DNA of 18,557 nt from the NCBI GenBank assembly GCA_017992655.1, contig JAGOOF010000005.1, positions 1 to 18,557 on the forward strand. Reading direction: 5' to 3'. Numbering within the stretch: position 1 is the stretch's first letter; the number at the start of each line of letters is the position of its first letter. The stretch comes from Patescibacteria group bacterium (GTDB lineage Bacteria > Patescibacteriota > UBA1384). Both the position numbers and the translations under genes were made by a program. Of this stretch, positions 1-7,524 are shown one piece after another. Below the pieces are notes generated by a model, which saw only the letters and a list, made by a program, of their open reading frames with translations, made no database searches and was not told the DNA's origin.

Positions 1-1409
1 GCTATATTGTTCCTCCTGGTGAGGACCCAATGAATCATGCTTATATGGTAATGAATATATTGTCTGGTCACTCTGAGACCACTTATCCATTATTGTTTCA
101 CTGGATAATTGCGCTTATTTCTAGTGTAGGCGATATTGCTCCTATTACGGTAATGAACTATATTACGCCAGCAATGATCCTGCTTCCTTCGATTGCGTGC
201 TATATTTTTCTAAGGCTAAACATATCACAAACAGCTGCCCTCATAGGTTTTCTGCTTATGCTGTTGACTTCCAACTATGGGTTGGTGGCTTATGGCGATG
301 GAAATTACCCTAATATTCTTGCAATGGGATTTTTCGCGCCCATAGCTTTTGCTTTTTTAGTAAAACTAATAAATGATCGGTCTTTAAAGAACGTTTTTGG
401 CGCAGTGTTCTTTTTTGTTTTAACACTGTTAACACATCACTTGACTACTGCGCTAGTACTGGCAATATTATTATTTTTTAGTATTGCTGTACTGGTTTAT
501 AGTACGTTTATAAAGCGCTCGTTGCACGTAAGAAAAATTAGCTTAATTATACTAGGTGTGCTTCTCGCGATGTCGTTGTCAATTATCTTTTTGCCACAAA
601 AAGCGGTGTACCAGAATGCAATTCATAATCTACGCGAGCGAGGCTCTTTAATGGCTACAAAATCTTTTGTCCAAATTATGCCGATAACAGAAATGGCGGA
701 TATTACTGGTGAAATGATTTTCTATGTTGGGCTCTTTTGTTTTGTTTACTTGGTTATGATGCTAGGGCGAAAGAAAGCAGATACAAACAAACTTGCCTTG
801 GTCCTAATATTAACGTGGTTTGTGGTAATTTTCGCTCTGAGTCGCTTTGAAGCGGTCAGCTTGCCTGCTCGTATCGCTCGGGAGGTGGGAATCCCTCTAG
901 TCTTAGCGATAGCTGTCACTATTGATGATATTTTACAGAAAGCATCTGGTCTTAAGCATAAAATATTAATAATAATCGCGCTATGTCTGGTCTTTAGCGG
1001 ATCTTTGGTTCAGTATAATAGTGGCGCTTATCGTCGCCCTGAATATTTCACGCCAATGGTCTGGTTTTGGCCAGAAGACAAAGAAAAGGTAGATTACATA
1101 TCAAAAAACCTAGACGGAAAAATTATATGTAACGAAGCGACACCTTATTTAAAACTGTTTGGAGAGGGAAATATTATACCTTTGCGTGACGCCTCTAGTG
1201 AGGCGTATATTGCTGAGCGTGTAAAAAAAATCAATCCATCTTATTTGATGGTAATGAACCCAGCTCGTCCAGTGGTCTATCCTGAAAGACAAGCGCAGGA
1301 TAACCGCGTTGAAGAATTTATTCTAAGCTTTGTCCGACAAAATGGTCTCCAGCTTGTAAAAGAATTTGAAGACGGAACGAAGATATACAAAACGCAAAGT
1401 AATTTTTGA
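1..1409 (+). CDS. Multi-pass membrane protein, GT-C-like, 5' end outside window
   Basis: The reading frame is open from the first bases of the window. The ATG at 30 is probably internal, because the codons before it (YIVPPGEDP) run smoothly into NHAYMVMNILSG. About ten hydrophobic segments fill the first ~330 residues, and a soluble C-terminal domain of ~110 residues begins near the WFWPEDKEKVDYI stretch. An acidic-plus-histidine motif in the first outer loop (GEDPMNHA), many transmembrane helices and a soluble tail resemble GT-C type glycosyltransferases and the membrane proteins annotated as 6-pyruvoyl-tetrahydropterin synthase-related. That assignment is by architecture only. A role in envelope polysaccharide or glycoprotein assembly is inferred. 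The stop codon TGA at 1407-1409 doubles as the TG of the next gene's extended -10 promoter. Confidence 0.75.
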   Translation, partial: YIVPPGEDPMNHAYMVMNILSGHSETTYPLLFHWIIALISSVGDIAPITVMNYITPAMILLPSIACYIFLRLNISQTAALIGFLLMLLTSNYGLVAYGDGNYPNILAMGFFAPIAFAFLVKLINDRSLKNVFGAVFFFVLTLLTHHLTTALVLAILLFFSIAVLVYSTFIKRSLHVRKISLIILGVLLAMSLSIIFLPQKAVYQNAIHNLRERGSLMATKSFVQIMPITEMADITGEMIFYVGLFCFVYLVMMLGRKKADTNKLALVLILTWFVVIFALSRFEAVSLPARIAREVGIPLVLAIAVTIDDILQKASGLKHKILIIIALCLVFSGSLVQYNSGAYRRPEYFTPMVWFWPEDKEKVDYISKNLDGKIICNEATPYLKLFGEGNIIPLRDASSEAYIAERVKKINPSYLMVMNPARPVVYPERQAQDNRVEEFILSFVRQNGLQLVKEFEDGTKIYKTQSNF

Positions 1410-1415
1410 TATAAT
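1407..1415 (+). promoter_or_regulatory. Extended -10 promoter of the 1422 gene, leaderless geometry
   Basis: TGA-TATAAT is a perfect extended -10 element. Only 6 nt (gaactt) separate it from the ATG at 1422, so transcription should start at or next to the start codon and the mRNA would have no leader. No Shine-Dalgarno site is possible. Confidence 0.65.
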
Positions 1416-1421
1416 GAACTT

Positions 1422-1958
1422 ATGAACTTAAAAAAGCAGGTTGTGGAGCAGTTTGGCGAATTTAAAAAATTATTTTGGCGCACCTCAAACAAGCCATCCT
1501 TGCCCAAAGCCCTTGTAACTTGGCGCGCGCCAGAGTTTTACTTGGTTAAGAAAAACCCTTCTTGGGGAATTGTAACTGGTTTTTTCTTTGCTACGCTAGC
1601 AGTTTTGCTTGTTTACCTTGGGCAAGTATTAGCCGCTTTAGTAGCGGTACTTTCTGGCATTGTAATAATCAAATTCGCCTACAGTAAGCCAGAAGAAATC
1701 GACTATCGCGTAGAGCCTGAGGGAGTGCGTGTGTCAGGCTGGCTCCATCCATATTTTTCGGAAATAGTTGCTTACCTTATTGTTGCAAAAGAAAGGCGTG
1801 CCACGCTCTATTTAAAAACAAAAAATATTCTTAATGACAGGGTCGCAATCCCACTGGGCGATGCTAAGCCAAAAACAGTGTCCCGCGCTTTATCCAAGTA
1901 TATACCAGAAGAATTACCTCCTGCCGTTCCAAGAGTACAAAAAAGGCAGAAGCGCTAA
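1422..1958 (+). CDS. Small two-helix membrane protein with PH-like C-terminal domain
   Basis: 178 aa. The N-terminal ~45 residues are soluble. Two adjacent hydrophobic helices (about residues 48-66 and 68-86) form a hairpin. The C-terminal ~85 residues (EEIDYRVEPEGVRVSGWLHPYFSEIVAY onward in short strands) look like an all-beta domain of the bacterial PH-like type, followed by a basic tail (VPRVQKRQKR). Small proteins of this layout are common in Patescibacteria; the exact function is unknown. It lies 12 nt downstream of the preceding gene but carries its own promoter overlapping that gene's stop. It converges with tsf, with an 11-bp gap. A membrane role is clear; the PH-like fold is inferred from pattern alone. 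Confidence 0.7.
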   Translation: MNLKKQVVEQFGEFKKLFWRTSNKPSLPKALVTWRAPEFYLVKKNPSWGIVTGFFFATLAVLLVYLGQVLAALVAVLSGIVIIKFAYSKPEEIDYRVEPEGVRVSGWLHPYFSEIVAYLIVAKERRATLYLKTKNILNDRVAIPLGDAKPKTVSRALSKYIPEELPPAVPRVQKRQKR

Positions 1959-1969
1959 ATACGTTTTAC

Positions 1970-2422
1970 TTATTCGCCAAGTACAAAGCGGCTAATACGC
2001 TTTATTTTTATGTTTTCCCCGAGTTTGGCAATTTTCTCTGTTATTAACTCCTGGACTGTTTTGCCCGGCTCTTTAATGAGTTCCATTTTTAAAAGGTCTT
2101 CAATTTTTTCGCTATCAAGAGATGCTACCTGTAACGCCAAGTCGTGTGCGAGATTTTTAAACTCAGGGTTACGGGCAACAAAATCAGTTTCGCATTTGAG
2201 CTCGACCATCGCCCCGATTTTTCCCATGTGGGTATAGGTCTCAACTAGCCCTTGGCTGGTGGTCCTGTCTGCTTTTTTCTTGGCAATTGTTAAACCTTGT
2301 TTTTTTAAAATCTCGAGTGCTTTTTTTTCGTCGCCCAACGCTTCGTCGAGGGCGCTTTTAATTGCCATAATTCCCGCGCCGGTCTTTTCACGGATCGCGC
2401 TGATTTTTTCTGTAAGGCCCAT
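1970..2422 (-). CDS. tsf: Elongation factor Ts, minimal form
   Basis: EF-Ts is the guanine nucleotide exchange factor that releases GDP from EF-Tu. Residues 1-50 are the UBA-like N-terminal domain (LTEKISAIREKTGAGIMAIK, then an ALEILKKQGL helix). The conserved EF-Tu contact motif TDFVARN lies at about 79-85. At 150 aa the protein is much shorter than the E. coli form (~283 aa) and resembles the single-core short forms of Thermus-like and reduced genomes, so the second core subdomain is missing. The start ATG overlaps the rpsB stop by one base (TAATG). The AAAGGAGA sequence in the last codons of rpsB acts as a ribosome binding site, so the two genes are probably translationally coupled. Confidence 0.95.
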   Translation of the reverse strand: MGLTEKISAIREKTGAGIMAIKSALDEALGDEKKALEILKKQGLTIAKKKADRTTSQGLVETYTHMGKIGAMVELKCETDFVARNPEFKNLAHDLALQVASLDSEKIEDLLKMELIKEPGKTVQELITEKIAKLGENIKIKRISRFVLGE

Positions 2423-3150
2423 TACTTCTCCTTTGCTAACGTTGGCTTTTCTTCCACCACTGGCGCCTTGTAATTATCTTTAATCGTTTCTTTAACTAAG
2501 CTGATCATCATTTCCAGTGCTTTAGGAGCGTCATCATTCGCGGGAATCGGGAAGTCAATGTCTCTAGGGTTGGCGTTAGTGTCGAGCAGTGCGACCACGG
2601 GGATACCAATGGTGGTTGCCTCTTTAATAGCGAGTTTTTCCTCGACAGGGTCAACCACAAAGAGCACCTGCGGTAGTTTTTTAAGCGTGGAGACGCCACC
2701 AAGATTGAACTTTGCCCGCTCGATTGTTCTTTGTAGCACGGTTTTCTCTTTCTTTGTTTTTACCACTTGAGGGTTGTTGAGTTCTTCTTCGAGGCGGGTG
2801 AGTTTTTTTAGGTTCTGCTCGATGGTTTCAAAATTCGTTAGCGTTCCCCCGAGCCAACGGTTGGTGACGTGGGGCATGCCAACTTCTTCTGCTGCCTGTT
2901 TGACAAGGTTTCGTACCTGTGTTTTAGTGCCAACAAAAAGCACAGTTGCGCCATTTTCTGCCGTTTGTGCTAAAAACTTTAGTGCTTTTTCGAGCGAGGA
3001 CAAAGTTTTCTCTAGATCAATTATAACGACCTTATCACGAATACTGTGAAAATTATCGCGCCCTCGCGCATCAGAATATTGTTTTTTGTGGCCAAAATGG
3101 ACACCAGCTTCAAGCATTTGCTTGAGCGTTGGTAATTGTGGGATTTTCAT
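2422..3150 (-). CDS. rpsB: 30S ribosomal protein S2
   Basis: 242 aa, the usual family length. The classical S2 motifs are present: LKQMLEAGVHFGHKK near the N-terminus, FVGTKTQ, VTNRWLGGTLTNF, and the C-terminal PVVALLDTNANPRDIDFPIPANDDA block. S2 binds the 30S platform together with S1 in species that have S1. The gene is upstream of tsf in the widespread rpsB-tsf order. No Shine-Dalgarno sequence precedes the ATG, and the likely promoter sits so close that the leader would be only a few nucleotides. It is divergent from the prepilin gene. Confidence 0.97.
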   Translation of the reverse strand: MKIPQLPTLKQMLEAGVHFGHKKQYSDARGRDNFHSIRDKVVIIDLEKTLSSLEKALKFLAQTAENGATVLFVGTKTQVRNLVKQAAEEVGMPHVTNRWLGGTLTNFETIEQNLKKLTRLEEELNNPQVVKTKKEKTVLQRTIERAKFNLGGVSTLKKLPQVLFVVDPVEEKLAIKEATTIGIPVVALLDTNANPRDIDFPIPANDDAPKALEMMISLVKETIKDNYKAPVVEEKPTLAKEK

Positions 3151-3160
3151 AGCAATTACA

Positions 3161-3189
3161 ATGCTACCTTATACTGTAAGCCAAGTCAA
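3161..3189 (-). promoter_or_regulatory. Predicted rpsB-tsf promoter
   Basis: On the minus strand TTGACT (3189-3184), a 17-nt spacer and TAGCAT (3166-3161) give a sigma70-type promoter. Predicted initiation near 3154 leaves a leader of about 3-4 nt before the rpsB ATG. A nearby alternative -10, TATAAG (3173-3168), would give about 11 nt. Confidence 0.5.
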
Positions 3190-3204
3190 GAGTAACATAA
3201 TATC

Positions 3205-3232
3205 TTGACAAGCGCTGTGAGCCAGGTACTAT
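3205..3232 (+). promoter_or_regulatory. Prepilin gene promoter
   Basis: A consensus TTGACA at 3205-3210, a 16-nt spacer and TACTAT at 3227-3232. It is divergent from the rpsB promoter in the same intergenic gap. Much the same -35/-10 pair, with a 17-nt spacer, recurs upstream of the GC-rich unit at 9290. Confidence 0.6.
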
Positions 3233-3274
3233 CAAGTTAGGAACGAAATGGTAAAAACTTCAACTGGAGGGGGT

Positions 3275-3685
3275 ATGGCAAAGAAAAGTGTGCGCCAGAA
3301 AGGTTTCACGCTCATTGAGCTGTTGGTGGTTATTGCGATAATCGCTATTTTGGCCTCGCTTGTTGTAATTAATTTAAGCTCTCGCCGCCAAGCAAGCGCA
3401 ACAAGCCAGTTGCAAAACACCGCACGGCAAATTGTTACTTCATCTAACCTGTATTTAGACGACTACCCTAAGGCAATGTCGGTTCTCTACGACGATTTAG
3501 TGCCTGACTATATCGCCGAGCTACCTCGTAACCTTGAGCTTGTTGGCAACGTTATATCTTTTATAAACGGTGAAAGTAACTTTGAACTAATTGGAAATGG
3601 GGGGCCTGCCGATGGCTGTGTGGCGGTGGTAGTAGGAGGAGAAGTGCCCGACCTCGAGGATATTCGCCGGACCTGCCCCCAGTAA
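3275..3685 (+). CDS. Type IV prepilin-like protein
   Basis: 136 aa from the ATG at 3275, chosen over the in-frame ATG at 3248 because GGAGGGGG at 3266-3273 is a strong ribosome binding site just before it and because it gives a normal short basic leader (MAKKSVRQKG). The class III signal is textbook: Gly10 before the predicted cleavage, FTLIELLVVIAIIAILASL as the hydrophobic spine, and Glu at mature position 5. The C-terminal domain is small (about 100 residues) with two cysteines near the end (DGCVAV and RRTCPQ) that could form a disulfide. It is probably a type IV pilin or pseudopilin exported and processed by PilD. No assembly genes are in the window, so major or minor pilin cannot be told apart. 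Confidence 0.88.
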   Translation: MAKKSVRQKGFTLIELLVVIAIIAILASLVVINLSSRRQASATSQLQNTARQIVTSSNLYLDDYPKAMSVLYDDLVPDYIAELPRNLELVGNVISFINGESNFELIGNGGPADGCVAVVVGGEVPDLEDIRRTCPQ

Positions 3686-3692
3686 TATTGCG

Positions 3693-3740
3693 CTATATTA
3701 GCCGGATGCCAGTGGCCTATATTAGCCGGATGCCTGTAGC
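3693..3740 (+). repeat. 24-nt tandem direct repeat, two copies
   Basis: CTATATTAGCCGGATGCC occurs at 3693-3710 and again at 3717-3734, a 24-nt period. The core GATGCCTGTA (3729-3738) also occurs, on the opposite strand, in the 23/24-nt tandem repeats at 4081 and 9960. Confidence 0.8.
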
Positions 3741-3766
3741 CGGTAGCCAGAAGTATCAGATTCTAA

Positions 3767-4140
3767 TACTGTTCGAACTGTACCCAGTGAGAACTATTCC
3801 GTTTGGTGTGATATTGAAGGTGATAGTTCTCAGCGAATACGCTTCGAACGATAAGATACTTACTGTTCGAACGAAGTGAGAACTACCACGTAAGTATCAA
3901 GATAGCGAAAATAGTTCTCGGGGATTACCCCTCGAACAATAAAGGATCAATACTGTTTTAACGAAGTGAGAACTACCGCAAAAGGATGTAGTTTACGGTG
4001 TTTAGTTCTCGTCGTTCCATTCCTCGAACAGTAAAAAGATAGTTTACCCCGCCTAAAGTGGCGGGGTTCTCGGTGAGTATATCTCGTTTCACTCGATACA
4101 GGCATCTCGTTTCACTCGATACAGGCATCTCGAACAGTAA
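3767..4140 (+). repeat. Array A of ~82-bp interrupted palindromes
   Basis: Three full copies: 3767-3853, 3861-3941 and 3951-4033. A fourth, partial copy (about 4040-4140) has a CCCCGCC/GGCGGGG hairpin (4047-4066) where the left arm would be and a tandem repeat in its right arm. A full copy runs: TACTGTTCGA, small hairpin, GAGAACTA, about 27 variable bases, TAGTTCTC, small hairpin or linker, TCGAACAGTA. The outer stem pairs TACTGTTCGA with TCGAACAGTA, and the inner stem pairs GAGAACTA with TAGTTCTC. The array fills the gap between the convergent prepilin and PMT genes. No convincing gene lies inside it. Confidence 0.9.
4081..4132 (+). repeat. 23-nt tandem repeat inside the right arm of an array A element
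   Basis: Two exact 23-nt units beginning ATCTCGTTTCACTCGATACA (4081-4103 and 4104-4126) followed by a partial ATCTCG, which then runs into the GAACAGTA end of the palindrome. The same unit, plus a 24-nt variant, recurs in array B at 9960-10036. Confidence 0.9.
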
Positions 4141-4174
4141 AAAGAGTGGCTCGAGGAGCCGGAAGCTACTCTTT
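4139..4174 (-). terminator. Rho-independent terminator of the PMT gene
   Basis: On the minus strand AAAGAGTAGC pairs with GCCACTCTTT (one G-U pair), with a further GGCT/AGCC pairing possible inside the loop, followed by a run of five T. The stem begins in the last codons of the coding sequence. Confidence 0.75.
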
Positions 4175-5383
4175 GTCAATTATGTTTATTTTTTTCCAAT
4201 CGGGTAGCCATTGCGTTGCGTGAAAATACTTTTCAGAAATAGGGCGGCCTGACCACAGGGGGTAAAAAAAGAAAAACATTGCTAGCGCAAGCATTACCCA
4301 CCCAAAGAAAATAACCGCTTTCTTTTTATACAAATCAAAAAGCAAGTTAGCTAGTAATACAAACAAAAATGGGGCAACGGGCAAAACATAAAATAAAAAT
4401 TGTTCTCTTCCTATAACGCTCCAGCCAAAATAATAAACAGAAAAGGTTATAAAGGGCAAGAACAAATATTCTTTGTTGCTCCCATAAAACATAGTGTACA
4501 AACTGTAGCCAAAAGCAACAATAGACGACCACCAAATAGCGGGGTTTCCTAAAAGAACGATGCTTGCGTAATAATTTTCTGGCAACTTTGATTGGTAATA
4601 GGTAATGGGTTGGCGCAAATAAAGCCAATCGTACCAGCGTGAGGCGAAATCATGGTCTCCTTTGAGCCCAAGGTGAAAAGAGAGGGCATAATTGTGCCAA
4701 TTCAAAATATAATGCCAATAATTTTCGTTGCAGTTAATGAGTAACACAAGCATGTAAACCAGAATTGGCAACGCAAACATTATCAGCGCCTCTATTCTAT
4801 GCTTTTTAATGGGGCTGGCAGTAATTAGCCAAAGAGCAAGAATGGCCCATAAAGGGACGGCGGTCCATTGGGTAGAAATTGCCAGTCCCATAAAGAGTGT
4901 TGCGATTATCAGCCAATATGTTTTAAAATTACGAACAAAGTAAGAACCGGCGGTGTATGCGCATAAAACAAAAAAAGTTACAAAAGAAACAAGAAGGGCA
5001 GTGCGCGAGTGAACAAAAAACAAACCATCAAAGGTAATTAAGAATGCCGCGATAAGCCCTATCCTTTGGTTTTTAGTAATATTGCGCGCAAAAAGATAAA
5101 TCAAAGGAACGCTGGCTATTCCAAAAAAAACGGGGAGGAGGCGCCATACCCACGCAAAGTTGCCAAAAACACGGATCATTAAAGAAATAAGACCCTCAGC
5201 CAATGGTGGGTGTACATCTTTCCAACTTTCTCCTGTTAAAAGCGAGTTAGCGTAATGGGCGTAATATGTTTCATCGAACACAAAAGAACCTGGTTCCCAC
5301 ATGCGCCATACGCGAATAACGGTGGCAATTAAAACCAGAACAAACAAAATAACATGCGTTTCATTAATTTTAAAACGAGCCAT
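4166..5383 (-). CDS. Protein O-mannosyltransferase-like (PMT, GT39) membrane glycosyltransferase
   Basis: About 405 aa with some ten transmembrane helices. PMT enzymes transfer mannose (or a related sugar) from a polyprenyl-phosphate donor to Ser/Thr of exported proteins. The first outer loop carries the catalytic acidic pair in GSFVFDETYYAHYA, followed by the DVHPPLAEGL motif; both are hallmarks of GT39. The PMT_4TMC-like segment is recognisable at GLKGDHDFASRWYDWLYLRQ. The ATG at 5383 is chosen because a TGA-GATAAT extended -10 (5399-5391) ends exactly 7 nt before it, which would give a leaderless mRNA. A GTG at 5410 would add nine residues (MLIYEIIRA) but has no ribosome binding site. Possible substrates (prepilin, anchored proteins) are neighbours, but that link is speculative. 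Confidence 0.85.
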   Translation of the reverse strand: MARFKINETHVILFVLVLIATVIRVWRMWEPGSFVFDETYYAHYANSLLTGESWKDVHPPLAEGLISLMIRVFGNFAWVWRLLPVFFGIASVPLIYLFARNITKNQRIGLIAAFLITFDGLFFVHSRTALLVSFVTFFVLCAYTAGSYFVRNFKTYWLIIATLFMGLAISTQWTAVPLWAILALWLITASPIKKHRIEALIMFALPILVYMLVLLINCNENYWHYILNWHNYALSFHLGLKGDHDFASRWYDWLYLRQPITYYQSKLPENYYASIVLLGNPAIWWSSIVAFGYSLYTMFYGSNKEYLFLPFITFSVYYFGWSVIGREQFLFYVLPVAPFLFVLLANLLFDLYKKKAVIFFGWVMLALAMFFFFYPLWSGRPISEKYFHATQWLPDWKKINIIDKE

Positions 5384-5390
5384 TGCCCGT

Positions 5391-5399
5391 ATTATCTCA
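5391..5399 (-). promoter_or_regulatory. Extended -10 promoter of the PMT gene, leaderless geometry
   Basis: TGA-GATAAT on the minus strand, with 7 nt (acgggca) between it and the ATG at 5383. This is nearly the same spacing as at the 1422 and 15505 genes. Confidence 0.45.
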
Positions 5400-5420
5400 T
5401 AAATCAACACACATTTTTTG

Positions 5421-5446
5421 TGATATAATGCTAAATAAGGAGGAAA
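5421..5446 (+). promoter_or_regulatory. Promoter and ribosome binding site of the ABC transporter pair
   Basis: TGA-TATAAT (5421-5429) is a perfect extended -10. It is followed by AAGGAGGA (5437-5444) just before the ATG at 5447. Unlike the leaderless genes this mRNA has a short leader with a strong Shine-Dalgarno site. Confidence 0.65.
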
Positions 5447-6649
5447 ATGAGAAACTCAGACATTCTGAAAATGGTTTGGGCCAGTTGGCGCTTGAACAAA
5501 AATAAAGCGCGCCTTAACATGGCCGTCATCGCCCTTGTTATTTTCGTGGTACTTATGGTGGTTACACTTGGTTTCGGCCTCGCCCAAGCGACACTGGGCC
5601 GTTTAGCGCAACACGGTGCTCTTAATTCTATTGACGTATCAAGCCCCGACCCAGACAGCTCGCCATTAACCGATACGGTAATAGAGCGCTTAAAGCTAAT
5701 TAACAACGTTACTTCCGCGGCGCCGAGTGTCGATTACGCCGCCATTGCAAAGTTTGGCACGGCCACTATCGATGCTAACATTACGGCCGCAACGAACGAG
5801 TTTTTTGCAAGTGAAATGCCTGTTATGCTGGCAGGTAATAACGTCTTTAGCGCTGGCGGAGCGGACGAAGCAGTTGTAAGCTCTGCTTTAGTTAAAGCTC
5901 TTGGCTATAATGAGCCGGGCGAAGCAGTTGGCCAAACAATAGATCTTGAAATTAGTGTACCAGACTATAGCCAACTTGGTGGAGATCGAGTGGCGGTGCC
6001 AGAACTGCTTTTCAACACCGTGCAAAAGCAAGTGAAAGTGGTTGGAGTTACCAACGAAGCACAGTACTCGTTGGCTTTTATCCCCCTGGACGCACTAGGT
6101 CTGCAAGACAAGTATTATTCCATTATTCGCCTTAATGCTCAGAACCAAAGTGATGTTGCCCGCGTGCGCTTGAGCGCGGAGGAGCTGGGCTACCAAGTAG
6201 TTACTTATGGCGATACTTTTTCTGATGCACAGGCGATTTTCAATCTCGCACGCATTGCCTTTATCGTTATAGGCGCGATTGCGCTACTGATCCTATCGAT
6301 TGTGGCGGCGGAAACCATGACTATCGCTCTTTTGGAAAACACAAGCCAGGTGGCGATTATGAAGCGGCTAGGAATGGATGACAAACAGGTGCACCGACTC
6401 TACGTGGCGGAAGCGCTTTCGTTTGTGGTTTTGGGCAGCGCTATTGGCATAGCTGTTACCTTTATTGTTGGCTGGCTTATTAACGGAATAGTTTATATGC
6501 TCGCACGTGGCCAGGGCGCAGAGGGAATTTTCCTTTTCCATATGCCTTTATACTTGGTGCCACTTGTTTTGGTTGCAACCGCTATTATCGGCCTTATTGC
6601 CGGTCTCTTCCCAGCCCGTCGTGCCGTGCGCATGAAGGCAGTAAACTAA
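5447..6649 (+). CDS. ABC transporter permease, MacB/FtsX-like
   Basis: 400 aa with the four-helix MacB/LolC/FtsX topology. TM1 lies at about residues 24-46 (MAVIALVIFVVLMVVTLGFGL). A large extracytoplasmic domain of ~220 residues follows. TM2 is near 268-292 (ARIAFIVIGAIALLILSIVAAE), TM3 near 323-350 and TM4 near 367-392. The cytoplasmic loop after TM2 has the family coupling-helix pattern (ALLENTSQVAIMKRLGMDDKQVHRLYVAEA), and the protein ends in GLFPARRAVRMKAVN, the usual FtsX-domain terminus (P-A-R-x-A-x-x-x-P/A). It is co-transcribed with the ATPase 12 nt downstream. The family works as a mechanotransmission machine in export, envelope stress or lipoprotein release; the substrate here is unknown. 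Confidence 0.88.
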   Translation: MRNSDILKMVWASWRLNKNKARLNMAVIALVIFVVLMVVTLGFGLAQATLGRLAQHGALNSIDVSSPDPDSSPLTDTVIERLKLINNVTSAAPSVDYAAIAKFGTATIDANITAATNEFFASEMPVMLAGNNVFSAGGADEAVVSSALVKALGYNEPGEAVGQTIDLEISVPDYSQLGGDRVAVPELLFNTVQKQVKVVGVTNEAQYSLAFIPLDALGLQDKYYSIIRLNAQNQSDVARVRLSAEELGYQVVTYGDTFSDAQAIFNLARIAFIVIGAIALLILSIVAAETMTIALLENTSQVAIMKRLGMDDKQVHRLYVAEALSFVVLGSAIGIAVTFIVGWLINGIVYMLARGQGAEGIFLFHMPLYLVPLVLVATAIIGLIAGLFPARRAVRMKAVN

Positions 6650-6661
6650 TAAAGAAAAATA

Positions 6662-7459
6662 ATGCCAACAGTTTTAAATATTCCAGGACCCACAACTGCC
6701 ACGAGCACTCCTATGGTGAGTGCGCAAACTAACCCAGTAACTACCGGGGTAGAGCAGCCCATATTGCATATTACTAATCTAACCAAATCTGTCGATACGC
6801 CAAACGGCCCGCTTAATATAATAAATAACATTAACCTCGCAGTGAGAAGTGGCGAATATATTATGGTCTACGGCCGTTCCGGTAGTGGAAAAACCACCTT
6901 GATTAACGCGATCGCAGGCCTCGATCGTCCAAGCGGGGGTTCCATTATTGTTGGTGGGCGTGACATTGCTAAAATGAACGACAAGGAACTGTCTCATTAC
7001 CGCATGGCGGCACTGGGCATTGTGTACCAAGACACCAATATTCTCGATTCCCTTAATGTTATTAAAAACGTGGAGTTACCGATGACTTTAGCAAATATGC
7101 CCGAGGAAAGGAGGCGCCCTCAAGCACTCAAAATGCTCGAAGTTTTCCACCTCTCGCACCTGGCAAGCAAAATGTCATCGGAAATTTCCAAAGGTGAGAA
7201 ATTTCGTGTTTCCCTCGCGCGCGCTCTGGTTAATTCACCACTTATCTTACTTATCGACAGTATGACCGACTATTTGGACTCCAAAACAGCGGACGATGTA
7301 ATGGAAAACATTCGTTTTATTAATGAACAATCGGGCCTTACCATTATTCTTGCCACTAATAACCCTAATTTTGTCCACTATCCACATAGAGTTATTTATT
7401 TAAGCGACGGCCAGGTTAGCAGGGTGGTTGAGAATAGGCCTTTAAGGCGCTCTTGGTAG
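6662..7459 (+). CDS. ABC transporter ATPase, LolD/MacB-like with degenerate catalytic motifs
   Basis: 265 aa. A Pro/Thr-rich N-terminal tail (1-33) precedes a standard nucleotide-binding domain. Walker A is intact (GRSGSGKTT, 71-79) and the Q-loop Gln is present (VYQDTN, Gln123). The signature that should read LSGGQ/E is ISKGE (175-179). The Walker B region reads LILLIDSMTDYLD, so Ser200 stands where the catalytic Glu should be. The H-loop that should read VTHD reads ATNN (231-234), so the switch His is Asn233. ATP binding seems possible but normal hydrolysis doubtful. It partners the permease upstream. The reading frame is intact and conserved in the remaining positions, so this does not look like a pseudogene. 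Confidence 0.88.
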   Translation: MPTVLNIPGPTTATSTPMVSAQTNPVTTGVEQPILHITNLTKSVDTPNGPLNIINNINLAVRSGEYIMVYGRSGSGKTTLINAIAGLDRPSGGSIIVGGRDIAKMNDKELSHYRMAALGIVYQDTNILDSLNVIKNVELPMTLANMPEERRRPQALKMLEVFHLSHLASKMSSEISKGEKFRVSLARALVNSPLILLIDSMTDYLDSKTADDVMENIRFINEQSGLTIILATNNPNFVHYPHRVIYLSDGQVSRVVENRPLRRSW

Positions 7460-7524
7460 CTATAAACTTGTGGTGGAAAGTGGCTAAAAGCGGGTGTTTA
7501 GGTGTGCAATAATAATCAATTTTT

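Noticed and set aside
3688..3879. Plus-strand frame of 63 aa after the prepilin gene
   Set aside because: It translates the 24-nt tandem repeat and the first palindrome (ISRMPVAYISRMPVA) and has no ribosome binding site.
3973..4179. Minus-strand frame of 68 aa in array A
   Set aside because: It is repeat-derived (LFEMPVSSETR) and overlaps the PMT terminator.
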